Below are positions 31,273 to 42,149 of a stretch of DNA of 64,000 bases, in pieces. Numbering within the stretch: position 1 is the stretch's first letter; every line of letters begins with the position of its first letter. The notes under the pieces were generated by a model, which saw only the letters and a program-made list of their open reading frames with translations, ran no database searches and had not been told where the DNA came from. The translations under genes were made by a program, and so were the position numbers. The stretch comes from Rhynchonema sp. JSB1_4 (taxonomy: Eukaryota; Nematoda; Chromadorea; Monhysterida; Xyalidae): contig JASAMV010002292.1 of NCBI GenBank assembly GCA_030248065.1, forward strand, positions 123,787 through 187,786, in the 5' to 3' direction.

Positions 31273-31927
31273 TTTGTTTTGTGGTCGGTGTTGTTATTCT
31301 GTCGTGCGAAACGCGACAAATTTTGGACGCGTGTGTAGCAAGGTTCAACTCGCAAAATAGTAGTTTCAGATTTTTGTGCGTGCGGAATCTCGACTGAAAC
31401 CGTGAGAATATTGTGACTAACTGACAAAAACACGTTTTTTTCGGGTAAAAACGGGAAAAACGGTTTTTTTGGAGCCCGGTAATTTTCGAAAATACATTAC
31501 CCGGAAAAATTTTCGGTAATTTATTTTGCCGAGAAAATGTGTTTTTTGGTCTGAAAAAAATGGCGAAAATTTTTTTGAGGGTTCGAACCTTATGCTACAA
31601 AACCGTTTTAAAAAGGTCTAAAACCACTGAAAGCAACCGGGTTTAACAAACCAGCATGCGCAAAGCAAAAGTTGCTCAAAAGTGGGTGTTTTTGACTTCG
31701 GAATTCCTCCGAAAATATAAATTACCGTAATTTCAGTCGCTGTACAGGAAAACCTGAAATTCATTGGGCATGCGTGATGCATGCATTCTTTCAAGGTGTG
31801 TGTGTGCAAATCCAACTGCTCAACAGCGCAGTTCCTTGACTGAGCCAGGTTATTGTACAGTTGTATTGTACGATCCTCCTATCTCTCCGGAAAGGCGATT
31901 AATTTACCTCCCTGGTGGGGGAAGCAG
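31273..31927. other. 5' flank of the membrane glycoprotein gene
   Basis: No gene seen. The promoter of the minus-strand glycoprotein gene should lie directly above 31272. Several short CGGTAATTTTCGAAAATAC-like inverted words occur near 31475-31530. Confidence 0.45.
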
Positions 31928-32181
31928 CAGTGGTGTAGCTACCCAGGCGGGGCAGCAACCTACTGTAACCGGCCGAGCTAGGGAGGGGGGAAGAAAATTT
32001 TTTAGGTCGAAAGTTTGATGAAAATATACACTAAAACGCTAATTGCGCGCGTAGCACGCGATTTTTCGCCTGTTTGGAGAGAAAAATAACGATTTTATAC
32101 CATTTTGAGCCAAGAATCGCAACTTACCGCAACTTACTGCACTGACCTACCTACTGTACCAGGACGGAGCGTCAACCTACC

Positions 32182-33023
32182 CAGTGTAGTTCCTGGGGGG
32201 AGGGGGGAGCCCCCCTCAGGTACACTAATTTCCCCGACCAGTACACTAGTACACTAATTTCCCCTCCGGGTACACTAATTTCCCCAATTTTTGCCTAAAA
32301 TGGCCATTTTTAGGCCTAAAATGGGCATTTTTAGGCCTAAAAGGGATGTGTAGCAGTGTTATTATTTATTTCTTATAAATGTGAGTAAGATCTATACTAA
32401 TAGAGTAGTAAAAGATGTGTGATTTTAATGCAGTGTAGTTCCTGGGGGAGGGGGGTCCCCCCCTCGGGTACGCTATCTCCCCCTCGGGTGGTACACTATC
32501 CCCCTATCTCCCCCTCCGGGTACACTATCTCCCCCAATTTTTGCCTAAAATGGCCATTTTTAGGCCTAAAATGGGCATTTATAGGCCTAAAATGTGTGAT
32601 TTTCAGGTCAATGTTCTCAAAAGTCGCCAAAATACTCTTTTTATGAAGAATTTTTTCCAAAAAGGGGCAAAAATAGGTCAAATTTTCTACCTCAAAAAGT
32701 GACTTTTTCCCGAATTTGGGTCTTCCCCCCCCCTTCCCCCCCCCTCGGGGGTACACTATCTCCCCCTCCGAAAAAAACGGAGGGTCCGCTATCTCCCCCT
32801 CCGGACCAGGAACTACACTGGGTCAATGTCCTCAAAAGTCGCCAAAATACCCTTGTTCTGAAGAATTTTTTCCAAAAAGGGGTAAAAATAGGTCAAATTT
32901 TCTACCTCAAAAAGTGACTTTTTCCTGATTTTGGGTCTTCCCCCCCTTCCCCCCAGGGAGGTACACTAATTTCCCCTCCGAAAAAGTAGGGAGGTACACT
33001 AATTTCCCCGTCGGACCAGGAAC
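32182..33023 (+). mobile_element. hAT-type MITE P (GTACACTAATTTCCCC words)
   Basis: Same ends and core as N1, but every GTACACTAACCGCC word is replaced by GTACACTAATTTCCCC. It is split by Q at 32431. The right end abuts the next element and is truncated. Confidence 0.8.
32431..32820 (+). mobile_element. hAT-type MITE Q (GTACACTATCTCCCC words)
   Basis: 390 bp, CAGTGTAGTTCCTGG to CCAGGAACTACACTG. Again the N1 layout, but all internal words read GTACACTATCTCCCC. It interrupts P between its GTGTGATTTT and GGTCAATG blocks. Confidence 0.85.
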
Positions 33024-33378
33024 CAGTGTAGTTCCTGGGGGGGAGGGGGTCCCCCCCTAAGGTACACTAACCGCCGCGACCAAGGTACACTAGTACACTA
33101 ACCGCCGCGGTACACTAACCGCCTCAATTTTTGCCTGAAATAGGCAATTTTAGGCCTAAAATGGGCATTTTTAGGTCTAAAATGGGTGATTTTTAGGTCG
33201 ATGTTGTCAAAAGCGGCCAAAATACCCTTTTTATGGAGAATTTTTTCCAAAAAGGGCCAAAAATCGGTCAAATTTTCTACCTCAAAAAGTGACTTTTTCG
33301 TGCATTTGGGTCTTCCCCCCCCCTTCCCCCCCAGGGAGGTACACTAACCGCCGCACGGAAAAAAGGAGTAGGTACACT

Positions 33379-34217
33379 CAGTGTGGTGGCAGGCCAATCG
33401 ACCCAAGATACCCTAGGGGGGGGAAGGTTTCGGACTTACTCGAGATACCCCCAGAGGCTACCCAAGATACCCCTATGGTCCGTCAAAAGGCGAAAAAAGG
33501 CCGTTTTTTGCATGCAATTTTACTGCAAAATTAGCCTAAAAATGGGTATTTTTTGACATTTTTGCCGAAAATTGGCCTAAAATGACCATTTTTGGGTGCT
33601 TGCGCGCGCGATTTTTGGGGGTCCCGAGGTCGAAAAACACCTATTTTTGCCTTTGAAAACCATAAATCTACTTACTCGAGATTCCCTTTGGGGTCGGCTC
33701 GAGATAGATACCCTTCCCCCCCATCCCCCCCCCAGTGTAGTTCCTGGTCCGGCGCGGCGGTTAGTGTACCTACCCCTTTTTTCCGTGCGGCGGTTAGTGT
33801 ACCTCCCGGGGGGGGGGGGACGGGGGGGGGAAGACCCAAATTCAGGAAAAAGTCACTTTTTGAGGTAGAAAATTTGACCTATTTTTTGCCCTTTTTGGAA
33901 AAAATTCTCCATAAAAAGGGTATTTTGGCGACTTTTGACAACATTGACCTAAAAATCACCCATTTTAGGGCTAAAAATGCCCATTTTAGGCCTAAAATTG
34001 CCTATTTTGGGCAAAAATTGAGGCGGTTAGTGTACCTGGCGCGGCGGTTAGTGTACTAGTGTACCTTGGTCGCGGCGGTTAGTGTACCTTAGGGGGGGGG
34101 GGCCCCCCCCCCCCCCCCCCCCCCCAGGAACTACACTGCCCCCCCCCCCTAAGGGTTGACTCGAGATAGATACCCCTTAGGGGTGGAATCCCCCCATCCC
34201 CCCCAGCCACTACAGTG
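33379..34217 (+). mobile_element. hAT-type MITE Z (CGAGATACCC words) with nested reversed N1c
   Basis: Opens CAGTGTGGTGGCAGG and closes near CCAGCCACTACAGTG. CTCGAGATACCC-type words are repeated. The core has TGCGCGCGCGATTTTTGGGG and TCGAAAAACACCTATTTTTG. N1c (33733-34138) lies inside it in the opposite orientation. Confidence 0.72.
33733..34138 (-). mobile_element. hAT-type MITE N1c, reverse orientation
   Basis: CAGTGTAGTTCCTGGTCC at the left and CCAGGAACTACACTG at the right. The words read GGCGGTTAGTGTACC, the reverse of the N1 word. Long G/C runs near 34091-34120 may be collapsed or expanded in the assembly. Confidence 0.82.
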
Positions 34218-34999
34218 GGGGTAGGCACACTAACCGCCGCGCCGGACCAGGAACTACACTGGCAGGAACTACACTGAACCTACCTACCTACTGTACCTAA
34301 GGGGGGACCACCCCCCACCCCCCCCCCCCCTGCAACACCATTGCTCTGCACCTAACATGCCTAAAACACCGCAACACCGTGAAGAACTGACTGGCTTGAA
34401 ACGAGACCCTGATCTTCAGACCAGTGTAGTTCCTGGGGGGAGGGAGTATTTCTTCTGGGAACAATTTTTTCAGGTTCGGGTCAGTGAATTACCGTACAGA
34501 GGTCGCAATCGGGCCGGCCCGACCTCGGGCCGGGCCGGGCCGGAGATTTGGAGGGTCGGGCCGGGCCGGGCCGGGCACCCCGGCCCGAAGCTTCTGAAGT
34601 GACTTATTTTACTGAAAAATTAGGGGTTTTTTTGTCCAAAATACTAAAATTTCTGACGGATTCAGCAAGTAAGTGATCAGTATTGTCCAGTCGTGTGGCT
34701 ACCCAGGCGTGCAATCAACCTACTGTACCACCAGAAAGGCCTGAAATCAACCTACCTACTGTACCGACCGGCCGAGCTAGGGGGGAACAAAATTTTTATG
34801 TCCAAGTTTAGATGAAAATGTACTCTAAAACCCTCAAAATTTTTCGATTATTTGGAATGAAAAATATGGATTGTATACCATTTTGAGCCAAAAATAGCAA
34901 CAGCAACCTACTGTACCAGCCGGGGGGCGGCGACCTACCTACTGTACCAGGATGGCGCGTCATCTACCTACTGCACCTAGGGGGGGACCCCCCAGCCAC

Positions 35000-35814
35000 C
35001 AGTGTAGTTCGGGTCCCCCCTAAGGTACACTAACCGCCGCGACCAAGGTACACTAGTACACTAACCGCCGCGCCAGGTACACTAACCGCCTCAATTTTTG
35101 CCTAAAATAGGCAATTTTAGGCCTAAAATGGGCATTTTTAGGCCTAAAATGAGTGAATGAGGTCAATGATGTCAAAAGTCGCCAATATACCCTTTTTATG
35201 AAGAATTTTTTCCAAAAAGGGGCAAAAATCGGTGAAATTTTCTACCCCAAAAAGTGACTTTTTCCTGGATTTGGGTCTTCCCCCCCCCCTTCCCCCCAGG
35301 GAGGTACCGTAAAAACCTAAATACAGCCCCCCCCGGAATACAGCCCCCCCCGTAATACACCCCCCCCAAAAAGGGGTCAGTGAATTAATAGAGGCCCCCC
35401 CGGAATAGAGCCCCCCCGGTAAGTAACATCCCCTATACTGTAGTGTATTAAGGCTTGATAGTGGTGTACAGGTACATTTATGCACGTTTGTTGTTCGTTC
35501 AGAGCACATAATACGCCTCCTATTGACGAATAGACACGAATAAATGCGATTACAAGCGAAAAAACATCCTTTCAAACCTCTTTTTAGGGGTTTTTGGGGG
35601 TATTTCTGGGAACAATTTTTCAGGTTCGGGTCAGTGAATTAATAGAGGCCCCCCCGGAATAAGAGCCCCCCCCCCCGTAAGAGAGCCCCCCAAAATGGGG
35701 TCAGTGAGTTAATAGAGCCCCCCCCTTCTATTTAGGTTTTTACGGTACACTAACCGCCGCACGGAAAAAAGGGGTAGGTACACTAACCGCCGCGCCGGAC
35801 CAGGAACTACACTG
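35000..35814 (+). mobile_element. hAT-type MITE N1d split by T3
   Basis: CAGTGTAGTTC at the left and CCAGGAACTACACTG at the right, with AACCGCC words. The word GGTACACTAACC is split exactly at TA by the T3 insertion. Confidence 0.86.
35307..35745. mobile_element. TA-flanked MITE T3, innermost of four nested elements
   Basis: 439 bp. CCGTAAAAACCTAAATACAG at the left, TCTATTTAGGTTTTTACGG at the right, TA on both sides. Same family as T1 but with a single middle segment. Confidence 0.9.
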
Positions 35815-36092
35815 CCAGCCACACCATTGGTATTGTCTATCTGGCGACTTTTTCATGGAAAACATTGAAATTTCAACAAAAAAAATTGATTCAAAAATCG
35901 CAAAACTTATGACAAAAATTGGGTTAAAATCTGAGCCAAAAATTCGGGCCGGGCCGGGCCGGAGATTTGGGGGTTCGGGCCGGGCCGGGCCGGAGATTTG
36001 GGGGTACGGGTCGGGCCGGGCCGGGCCGGGCCGGAGATTTGGGGGCTCGGGCCGGGCCGGGCCGGCCATACCCGGCCCGATTGCGACCTCTG

Positions 36093-36480
36093 TTACCGTA
36101 TTGTCGGAAATAGAACCCGGGGGGGTGTATTTTTTCACTGGGGTCATTTTGGGGGGTTCAATTTATGGGGGGGGGCAGGGTAGCACTTGGGGGGAGTGGG
36201 GGGTCCCCCAAATTCATCTATCTATCGTTAACACTTTTTGATTTCATCTATCTATCGTTAACACTTTTTGATTTCATCTATCTATCGTCAACACATATGG
36301 GCAAATCTATCTATCGTCAACAAATTCTGGGAACAATCTATCTATCATCAACAACAATCGACCCCAAAATGGACATTTTTGACTAAAAATGGCTCAAAAT
36401 CGGTATTTTTTGCCCCAAATCAGGCCGATCGGATCCATATCGGCCGAGATCAAAGCGATTGAATCGACCCAACCAGGAAC
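36093..36480. mobile_element. Remnants of a T-type MITE and an ATCTATCGTCAACA-word MITE
   Basis: ACCGTATTGTCGGAAATAGA is a T-type left end into which G2 inserted. From about 36208, ATCTATCTATCGTTAACAC is repeated, then ATCTATCTATCGTCAACA, as at 13975-14330. Confidence 0.7.
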
Positions 36481-37430
36481 AAAAATAATTTTGGACCAGC
36501 TGCATTTTTATTGAAAAACAGGGGAACCTGGTACTCTGGCCATGAAACATTCAGAAAAATAGTCCTTTTTATATGAAGAAAACAAAGAAACATTTCTTGG
36601 TGCACTTGATGTCAGCCAGCTGACAGACACGTCACGCAGTGATCAAATGCACCAAGAAATGTTTCTTTGTTTTCCTATAAAAACGACTATTTTCTTGAAT
36701 GTTTCATGGCCAGAGTACTATTTTCTTGAAACATTCAGAAAAATAGTCGTTTCTATATGAAAACAAAGAAACATTTCTTGGTGCATTTGATCACTGCGTG
36801 ACTTGCCTGTCTGTCAGCTGGCTGACATCAAGTGCACCAAGAAATGTTTCTTTGTTTTCCTATAAAAACGACTATTTTCTTGAATGTTTCATGGCCAGAG
36901 TACCAGGTTCCCCTGATTTGCAATAAAAATGCAGCTGGTCGGAAATTATTTTTGTTCCCGGTTGGGCCGATTCAATCGCTTCGATCTCGGTCGATTTTCA
37001 TCCGACTAATCTTATCTTGGTGGCGTTCTGATTGCACACATCCCAGCTACAAGTTGAAATCATAAAAAGAGCACTTTTAGCAATGAGTCCGCCCCTTTAA
37101 AGCGGGCGACTCACTTTTAAAATTGCTCTTTTCATGATTTCAGCTTGCAGGATGCGTGCGATCAGAAGGCCACCGAGAACAAAGTAACAGTAATTGGATG
37201 AAAATCGACCGAAATCGATCCGGGCGATTGAATCGGCCCAACCAGGAACAAGTTTTGGACCAGCTGCATTTTGTTGAAAATCTGCTCCTGACTCGGCCGA
37301 TTCAATCACTTCGCTCTCTGTACCGATATTTGTTCGATCGGTTTAATCTTGGTGGCGTTGAAATCGCGCGCATCGCAGATGCTTGCTGCAAGTCAAAATT
37401 ATAAAAAGAGCACTTTTAGCAAAGTTTCCA
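36424..37430. repeat. Cluster of large imperfect foldbacks
   Basis: Roughly 90-base hairpin arms (AACAAAGAAACATTTCTTGG with its inverse) occur twice around 36540-36900. They are flanked by outer arms such as AACCAGGAACAAAAATAATT and GACCAGCTGCATTTT, which recur inverted at about 36905-36965 and directly at about 37235-37275. A second foldback (AAAAAGAGCACTTTTAGCAA) surrounds the short stem GAGTCCGCCC/GGGCGACTC at about 37085-37115. Confidence 0.75.
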
Positions 37431-37742
37431 AAGTTGGAAAAAAATTTTAACAAGTTTTTTTGAGAAGCCTCAGATTCGGTGAGTATTTCGGTAAAGTCTG
37501 TTTGTCCCAATTCTACCAGAGAAAAAACGGACGTGGATGCTACTCGTGAAGATTTCGATCTTCCAATCGATCTTTTCGGGGTGTGACAAGTGCAAACCTT
37601 CGCAACAATGCGTCGCTTCATCATTTATAAATTGGGTTCTGGGCATTCGGTTTTGCAATAGGCCCCTGAAAAGCTGAAGTTACTCAACGTTCCTTGACAA
37701 CTCAAACACCGAAGTTCTTTGATATCTCATATATTGCCTTGC

Positions 37743-38049
37743 AATGTAGTTCCTGGTCCGGCGAGGCGGTTTTACCCATTTTTCGGAGCGGCGGTTAGTG
37801 TACCTCTCTGCGGGTAAGGGGGAAGACCCAAATTCAGGAAAAGTCATTGTCTTGAGGTCGAAAATTTGATGGCGACTTTTGACAACATTGACCTAGAAAT
37901 CACCGATTTTAGGCCTAAAAATGCCTAGTTTAATTGCAAACCGCAAAAAATGAGGCGGTTGGTGTACATACCTGATGAGGCGGTTAGTACTTGTGTATTG
38001 AGTCGCGGCCGTTAGTATACCTTAGGGGGATCCCCCAGGAACTACCCTG
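37743..38049 (-). mobile_element. Degenerate N1-family MITE
   Basis: ATGTAGTTCCTGGTCCGG at the left, CCCCCAGGAACTACCCTG at the right, GGCGGTTAGT words between, with many substitutions. An old copy. Confidence 0.75.
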
Positions 38050-38336
38050 TACCTTGCATCAAACAGCCAATTTCACTCGTTTCCCTTTCGGTACCCGCAG
38101 TTATACATGATCAATGCCATCGTCAACGTTGTTGTTTTTGTTGCTAATACACACAGTTTATATTCGGTTTGACGCAATTACTAAATAGCACTTTCCGTAA
38201 ATCTTTTAAATTGTCATCACGAATTCTGTTATATCATGATACAGTATCACACGTGATCAAATCACTAAGACATCAATGATTGTCGCGCGCTCAAGTCATG
38301 GTCCACCTTCAGCTACAGTCAGCGATAGCGCTACAC

Positions 38337-40188
38337 TTAGTTATCCGCCATTGCCGAATAAATTGCCATGTATTCATCTGCATTCGCCAACAACGGTCGC
38401 TTGCCGTCAAACTGGATCAGGATAAATGAACAAAGGCTTTTATGGTATGGGCAATTATTATGATGAGCGACTATACATATTTTGCTAAATCTGACACAAA
38501 ATGGCTGACAACTTTTGGCGCGAAGCACGAAAGCTTCTGAATACGAACCCCGTTGTGACGCATTATCAGATTGACTTGGTGGACAAATGACCAGCGGTTG
38601 GAATAGGATCAACTTTTTCGCTGGTCAAAATTACGTGGACTCCATCCCAAAGCACGGCTGGCTGACAGACACCAGCATTGAAGAACTGCGCGTCCGTTGA
38701 TGCAGCCGCCCCATTCTGGTTGACGTGGCCAAACTAAAGTCGAGCGCAATTTTTAACCCACCCAGTCAGCCGGTTTAAAACAGACGACCTCTTGAGCGCA
38801 CATGGCCGAGAACTGACGCGAATGCACGTGATCGCACATGAATGATGTTGACTGACACAGCTCGTCGTTGGCGCACGAACTGTTCGCACAGTTGCCTGAA
38901 TGATTAAAGGGTGTATCAAACGTAGTACACCATTTTCTTGGGGGTGGATATCAAATCAAAGACACAGCACCATGAGTTGCCAGTGCGATGAACCGCATCT
39001 TCAAAATCACGGAATCGACAGGGCTGGTTTTTGGAGTCAAATCAATTATCGGCACCCAGTTCGGTCGTTCACTCAGTCAATCCGGAACGAGACATTAAAC
39101 TGGTTTGGTGCCGAAGTGTATTTGATCTTACTTCAAAAGTAACCCTTGCGATTTCGCGAGTTATGGATGACGCAGTCTTTTGCAAGCAACGTCAACTCGG
39201 TGCTTTCCTTCATTTCCGCCCGAAAAATGGGAAATGGGTGTTAGTGGACGTTCGACACACGCTTTAAAAGCCCTTTTGCAATAAGCATCGGACAGATCCA
39301 CATAAAAATCATAGCTCCATACCTGGACCGAGATAAGTGCACGTAGCGACGGGCACGATGCGAAACGGCAGTCCGCCACGTGCGTTGACCTCAACGAAGC
39401 TGTAGCCGCAACGGTGATTCGGCAAACAACGGTACTGCTCGCATGGAACTGTGTGCATTAAGAACTTCCTGCGGGTGTAGCATTGACAATGTCACTGCGT
39501 ATAGTCCGTCCATCAGCTCATGTCACTTTGTGATGCTGCAGGCCGACTTGTTCCCTTCCTCCACGTTCTAATGAAAGAGAAATTGAGTTTCCGAAAAAAA
39601 TTATTTTGCTCCCAAATTGTGGTTTTTGTGAAATCGACGTGTTTTATCGATTTTAATTTAATTTAATTTTGAATTTGATCGAATTCAATCTTTTTCGACA
39701 CATTTTATTATTTTTTAGTTTTTTTGCAACATCGGTCACACTCAATTTCTCTTTCATTAGAACGTGGAGGAAGGGAACAAACCAGCCAACAGCAACATCA
39801 AGTGCCATGAGCTGGTGGACGGACTACGTCAATCTTGGCGACACATGGGACCTGTTTCAGTCAGGTTTTCGCGACCTGTTTGAGGCAGAACACCCTTGCT
39901 GGGTCGCTTTTATCATCCTTATGTACACGTGACCGAGACGGATCCGATCTGGTCACGAAGTTCACTATTCGCATGCATGTGATGTTTCACTCACCACCTC
40001 TGACTATTGGTCCCGATTTGTGAGCAGCGCCGCTTGCACGGTCGGGCAACAACAGGGTCGCTTGACCTGCCTGAAAGATTATAATATCATGTCAAAAGCA
40101 TGAAAAAAACGTTGAAACGTAAAAAATAGCAATAAAGGTCACAAACCACTGCCAGTGCGAGAATCACCAGTGTTTCAAAGTTCGGCAT
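38337..40188 (-). CDS. Cysteine-rich secreted protein of unknown family
   Basis: Six exons, all phase-matched: 40147-40188, 39995-40070, 39323-39448, 38758-38895, 38635-38715 and 38337-38536 (stop TAA), encoding 220 residues. The first 18 residues (MPNFETLVILALAVAGQA) are a signal peptide. About 20 cysteines are spread over the mature chain (PCEQYRCLPNHRC; NCANSSCANDELC; WGGCINGRAVLQCWC; SCQPFCVRF), so a disulfide-rich extracellular protein is likely. The spacing matches no domain I can name. There is no membrane segment; the C terminus ends EYMAIYSAMADN. The second intron holds the inverted duplication at 39508-39835. Donors include a consensus GTGAGT. It could be a matrix, venom-like or structural protein; nothing here decides. 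Confidence 0.75.
39508..39835. repeat. Inverted duplication in intron of the cysteine-rich gene
   Basis: Arms of about 80 bp (39508-39588 and 39750-39835) share AACGTGGAGGAAGGGAACAA and GAGCTG, T/GGACGGACTA in opposite orientation, with an A/T-rich spacer. On the plus strand the right arm translates as NVEEGNKPANSNIKCHELVD; the left arm has a stop in the matching place. It may be a relic exon that was copied in reverse. Confidence 0.7.
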
Positions 40189-42149
40189 TCTCAATAGAAA
40201 TGTTGATACAGTACCTCAACCGAGAAATTGCAGCGCACTGTTTACCACCACCACCACCTACGTGACTTTCTGCAAAATGTGTAACGAAATGCGCGCTATA
40301 ATTTAATTTGCGTTGCTTGGGTCAAATAGAGAATAGTAGCAAGAGCAAGCACAAGCGTAACAAAAATGCGCTCAGTACGGATCTTTGTACATACCTCATA
40401 TAGTAGGATATTGTGCATTACTAGATGATTAGTTATTAGCAGAATCACCATAAAGCAACTTGATTATTTACTTATACAATACACGTACACACGTCTAGCT
40501 TCTCAATTCTGGACCTCTATGCCCGGTAGTGATTATTAGCGTTCTTATCTACATGATGTAATGACAAACCCTGTTATAATAAATGATCAGCGTCATTATT
40601 TACATGATGTAAGGACAAATCCTTGGTACATGATACTGAATTATAAAAAGACGTAACCCGAGTTGGTCTCTCTCTGGTACACTGCTGTCTGCCTGCGCAT
40701 GAGGCGAGTGGGAGGGGGACCACCAGCAGGTAGCGATCGATTGTATACATACAATGAACAGGCATCACCTATAAATAAACATCACAAGAGCTAAATCCTG
40801 TTCCGTGCACAAAAACATCCTCCTTGGCTTTGATTTGCTGCATACACGTCAAAAGGCGCTTTCGACATTAGCCCACTGGTAATGATGACGCAGAAGCTAT
40901 GCCTTTATGCTTATGTCGTCGAAAGAATGAATCCGGTCCATTGTTCATGCATCGAACAGGCTAGTGTGGGTGGACCGCAGGCAATCACTCTACGACCAGG
41001 TGCCCGTACATACGACTATGGTTGGACTAAGACTTGGCAACAACGCAGGACGCTCAAACTGCATGCCTAAAATAAGAGCTTATAGCGGCGGCATGCATTG
41101 ATCATTGTGATGACGTTTCAATATGCATACGAGCGGCTCCAGTTTACAGTTCAGTTGAAATTGAGTGTTGGCCTCTTTTGATTCAGGCTCGATGTCCCCC
41201 TGACGGGAAAGTATGGGAGGGATACAAAATAGTACAGTTGAATGCCAATCGACGAAGAGCCGTTGTGGCTTGCCATACATACATGGATGGCAATCATTTA
41301 CATCGCCGCACCGATCATCATGTTATTGGGGGATATTTTCGAAACGGTGTAAAGGTCAGTTGGGTGTAAAGGTCGGTGGAAAGCTCGGTCGACAGCTCAG
41401 TGTGATAGACCTCGGTGTAAACTTGAAACATTCCACGTTAATAACAGGCAATGTTTCACGTTTACACCGAGCTACGCCGACCGAGCTTTCGACCGAACTT
41501 TACACCGACCTTTACGCCCAACTGACCTTCACACCGTTTCGAAAATTCCACCCATTGTTGGATTATACCGGCAAAAAGTCACTCTGGACATACACACGAA
41601 TGAAATTGAATAAACCGCCAAATTAAGCGCGGGCTGTTGACAACCGGGCTTGGCAACAATAACAATAAACCGATTTCGTCCAACCTTTGCATAGTGCTCC
41701 TTATTATTATTGCATTTGCGTCATGGGCATGCTGTTAATTTTGTACAGAAAGCTGTCGCAAACCTCTATCCCTTCACCGTCGTTGTTCTTGGAAAAAGGC
41801 ATATGTGACTTGTGGCTTCTTCGACTCGTGACTTCTGCGCAGGTGCGTATAGTTTCACCAATTTCAGTAAGACATAAAACACGGAGGTCATTAACTCTTG
41901 ACGCTATTTACAGAATATAATTATGAATAAATTGTTCGTGAAGCATAGACGAAACAACACATCAATACAAGCTAAAAGTAAGTATCGTATGTACCTCACT
42001 GTCTTTCCAATCAGTAGTGACCCCAAAGTTTGAATCAATACAGCAGGCATGAACAAGCAGAGTGCCACAAAAGCTTTCCCTGTGTACTCTGGCAAGCACC
42101 AAACTACACATCGGGGCAGGTTTCGAAAAGGGCGGGTTTTTTTTGAAAA
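40189..42149. other. Intergenic stretch with F1 copy 3
   Basis: No gene recognised. It contains the 5' flank of the cysteine-rich gene and the foldback MITE at 41328-41553. Confidence 0.5.
41328..41553. mobile_element. Foldback MITE F1, copy 3
   Basis: Same arms as the copies at 7610 and 18364 (TTTTCGAAACGGTGTAAAGG and inverse). ATT on both sides is the 3-bp target duplication. Confidence 0.88.

Larger units (their letters stand above)
33024..34261 (+). mobile_element. hAT-type MITE N1b split by a Z element
   Basis: Opens CAGTGTAGTTCCTGG, carries AACCGCC words, and resumes after Z as GGCACACTAACCGCC to close CCAGGAACTACACTG. GGTACACT before Z and GGCACACT after it look like the duplicated target. 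Confidence 0.75.
31928..34343 (+). mobile_element. hAT-type MITE W3 inflated by nested MITEs
   Basis: Opens CAGTGGTGTAGCTACCCAGG at 31928 and closes GCAACACCATTG at about 34343. The word CAACCTACCTACTGTACC is seen on both sides of the insertions. Core hairpin at about 32044-32061. Inside are P (32182-33023), which carries Q (32431-32820), then N1b (33024-34261), which carries Z (33379-34217), which carries N1c (33733-34138). The outer TSD is not clear. Confidence 0.7.
34688..35829 (+). mobile_element. hAT-type MITE W2, perfect GTATTGTC TSD
   Basis: CAGTCGTGTGGCTACCCAGG at the left and CCAGCCACACCATTG at the right, with GTATTGTC on each side. It occupies the same position within G2 as W1 does within G1. 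Hosts N1d. Confidence 0.88.
34497..36092 (+). mobile_element. hAT-type element G2 with perfect 8-bp TSD, host of W2
   Basis: CAGAGGTCGCAATCGGGCC at the left and GGCCCGATTGCGACCTCTG at the right, flanked on both sides by TTACCGTA. GGGCCGGGCCGGAGATTTGG arrays lie at both ends. The core begins AGCTTCTGAAGTGACTT. It is interrupted by W2, which is interrupted by N1d, which is interrupted by T3. Confidence 0.9.

Noticed and set aside
14311..36241. Open frames rich in Gly, Arg and Pro over the GGGCC and G-run repeats
   Set aside because: They are translations of transposon sequence and minisatellite arrays, present in both strands and several frames.
39508..39588. In-frame TGA as possible selenocysteine in the inverted duplication
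   Set aside because: The matching place in the other arm is TGC, but there is no SECIS evidence and the segment is not in the gene model.
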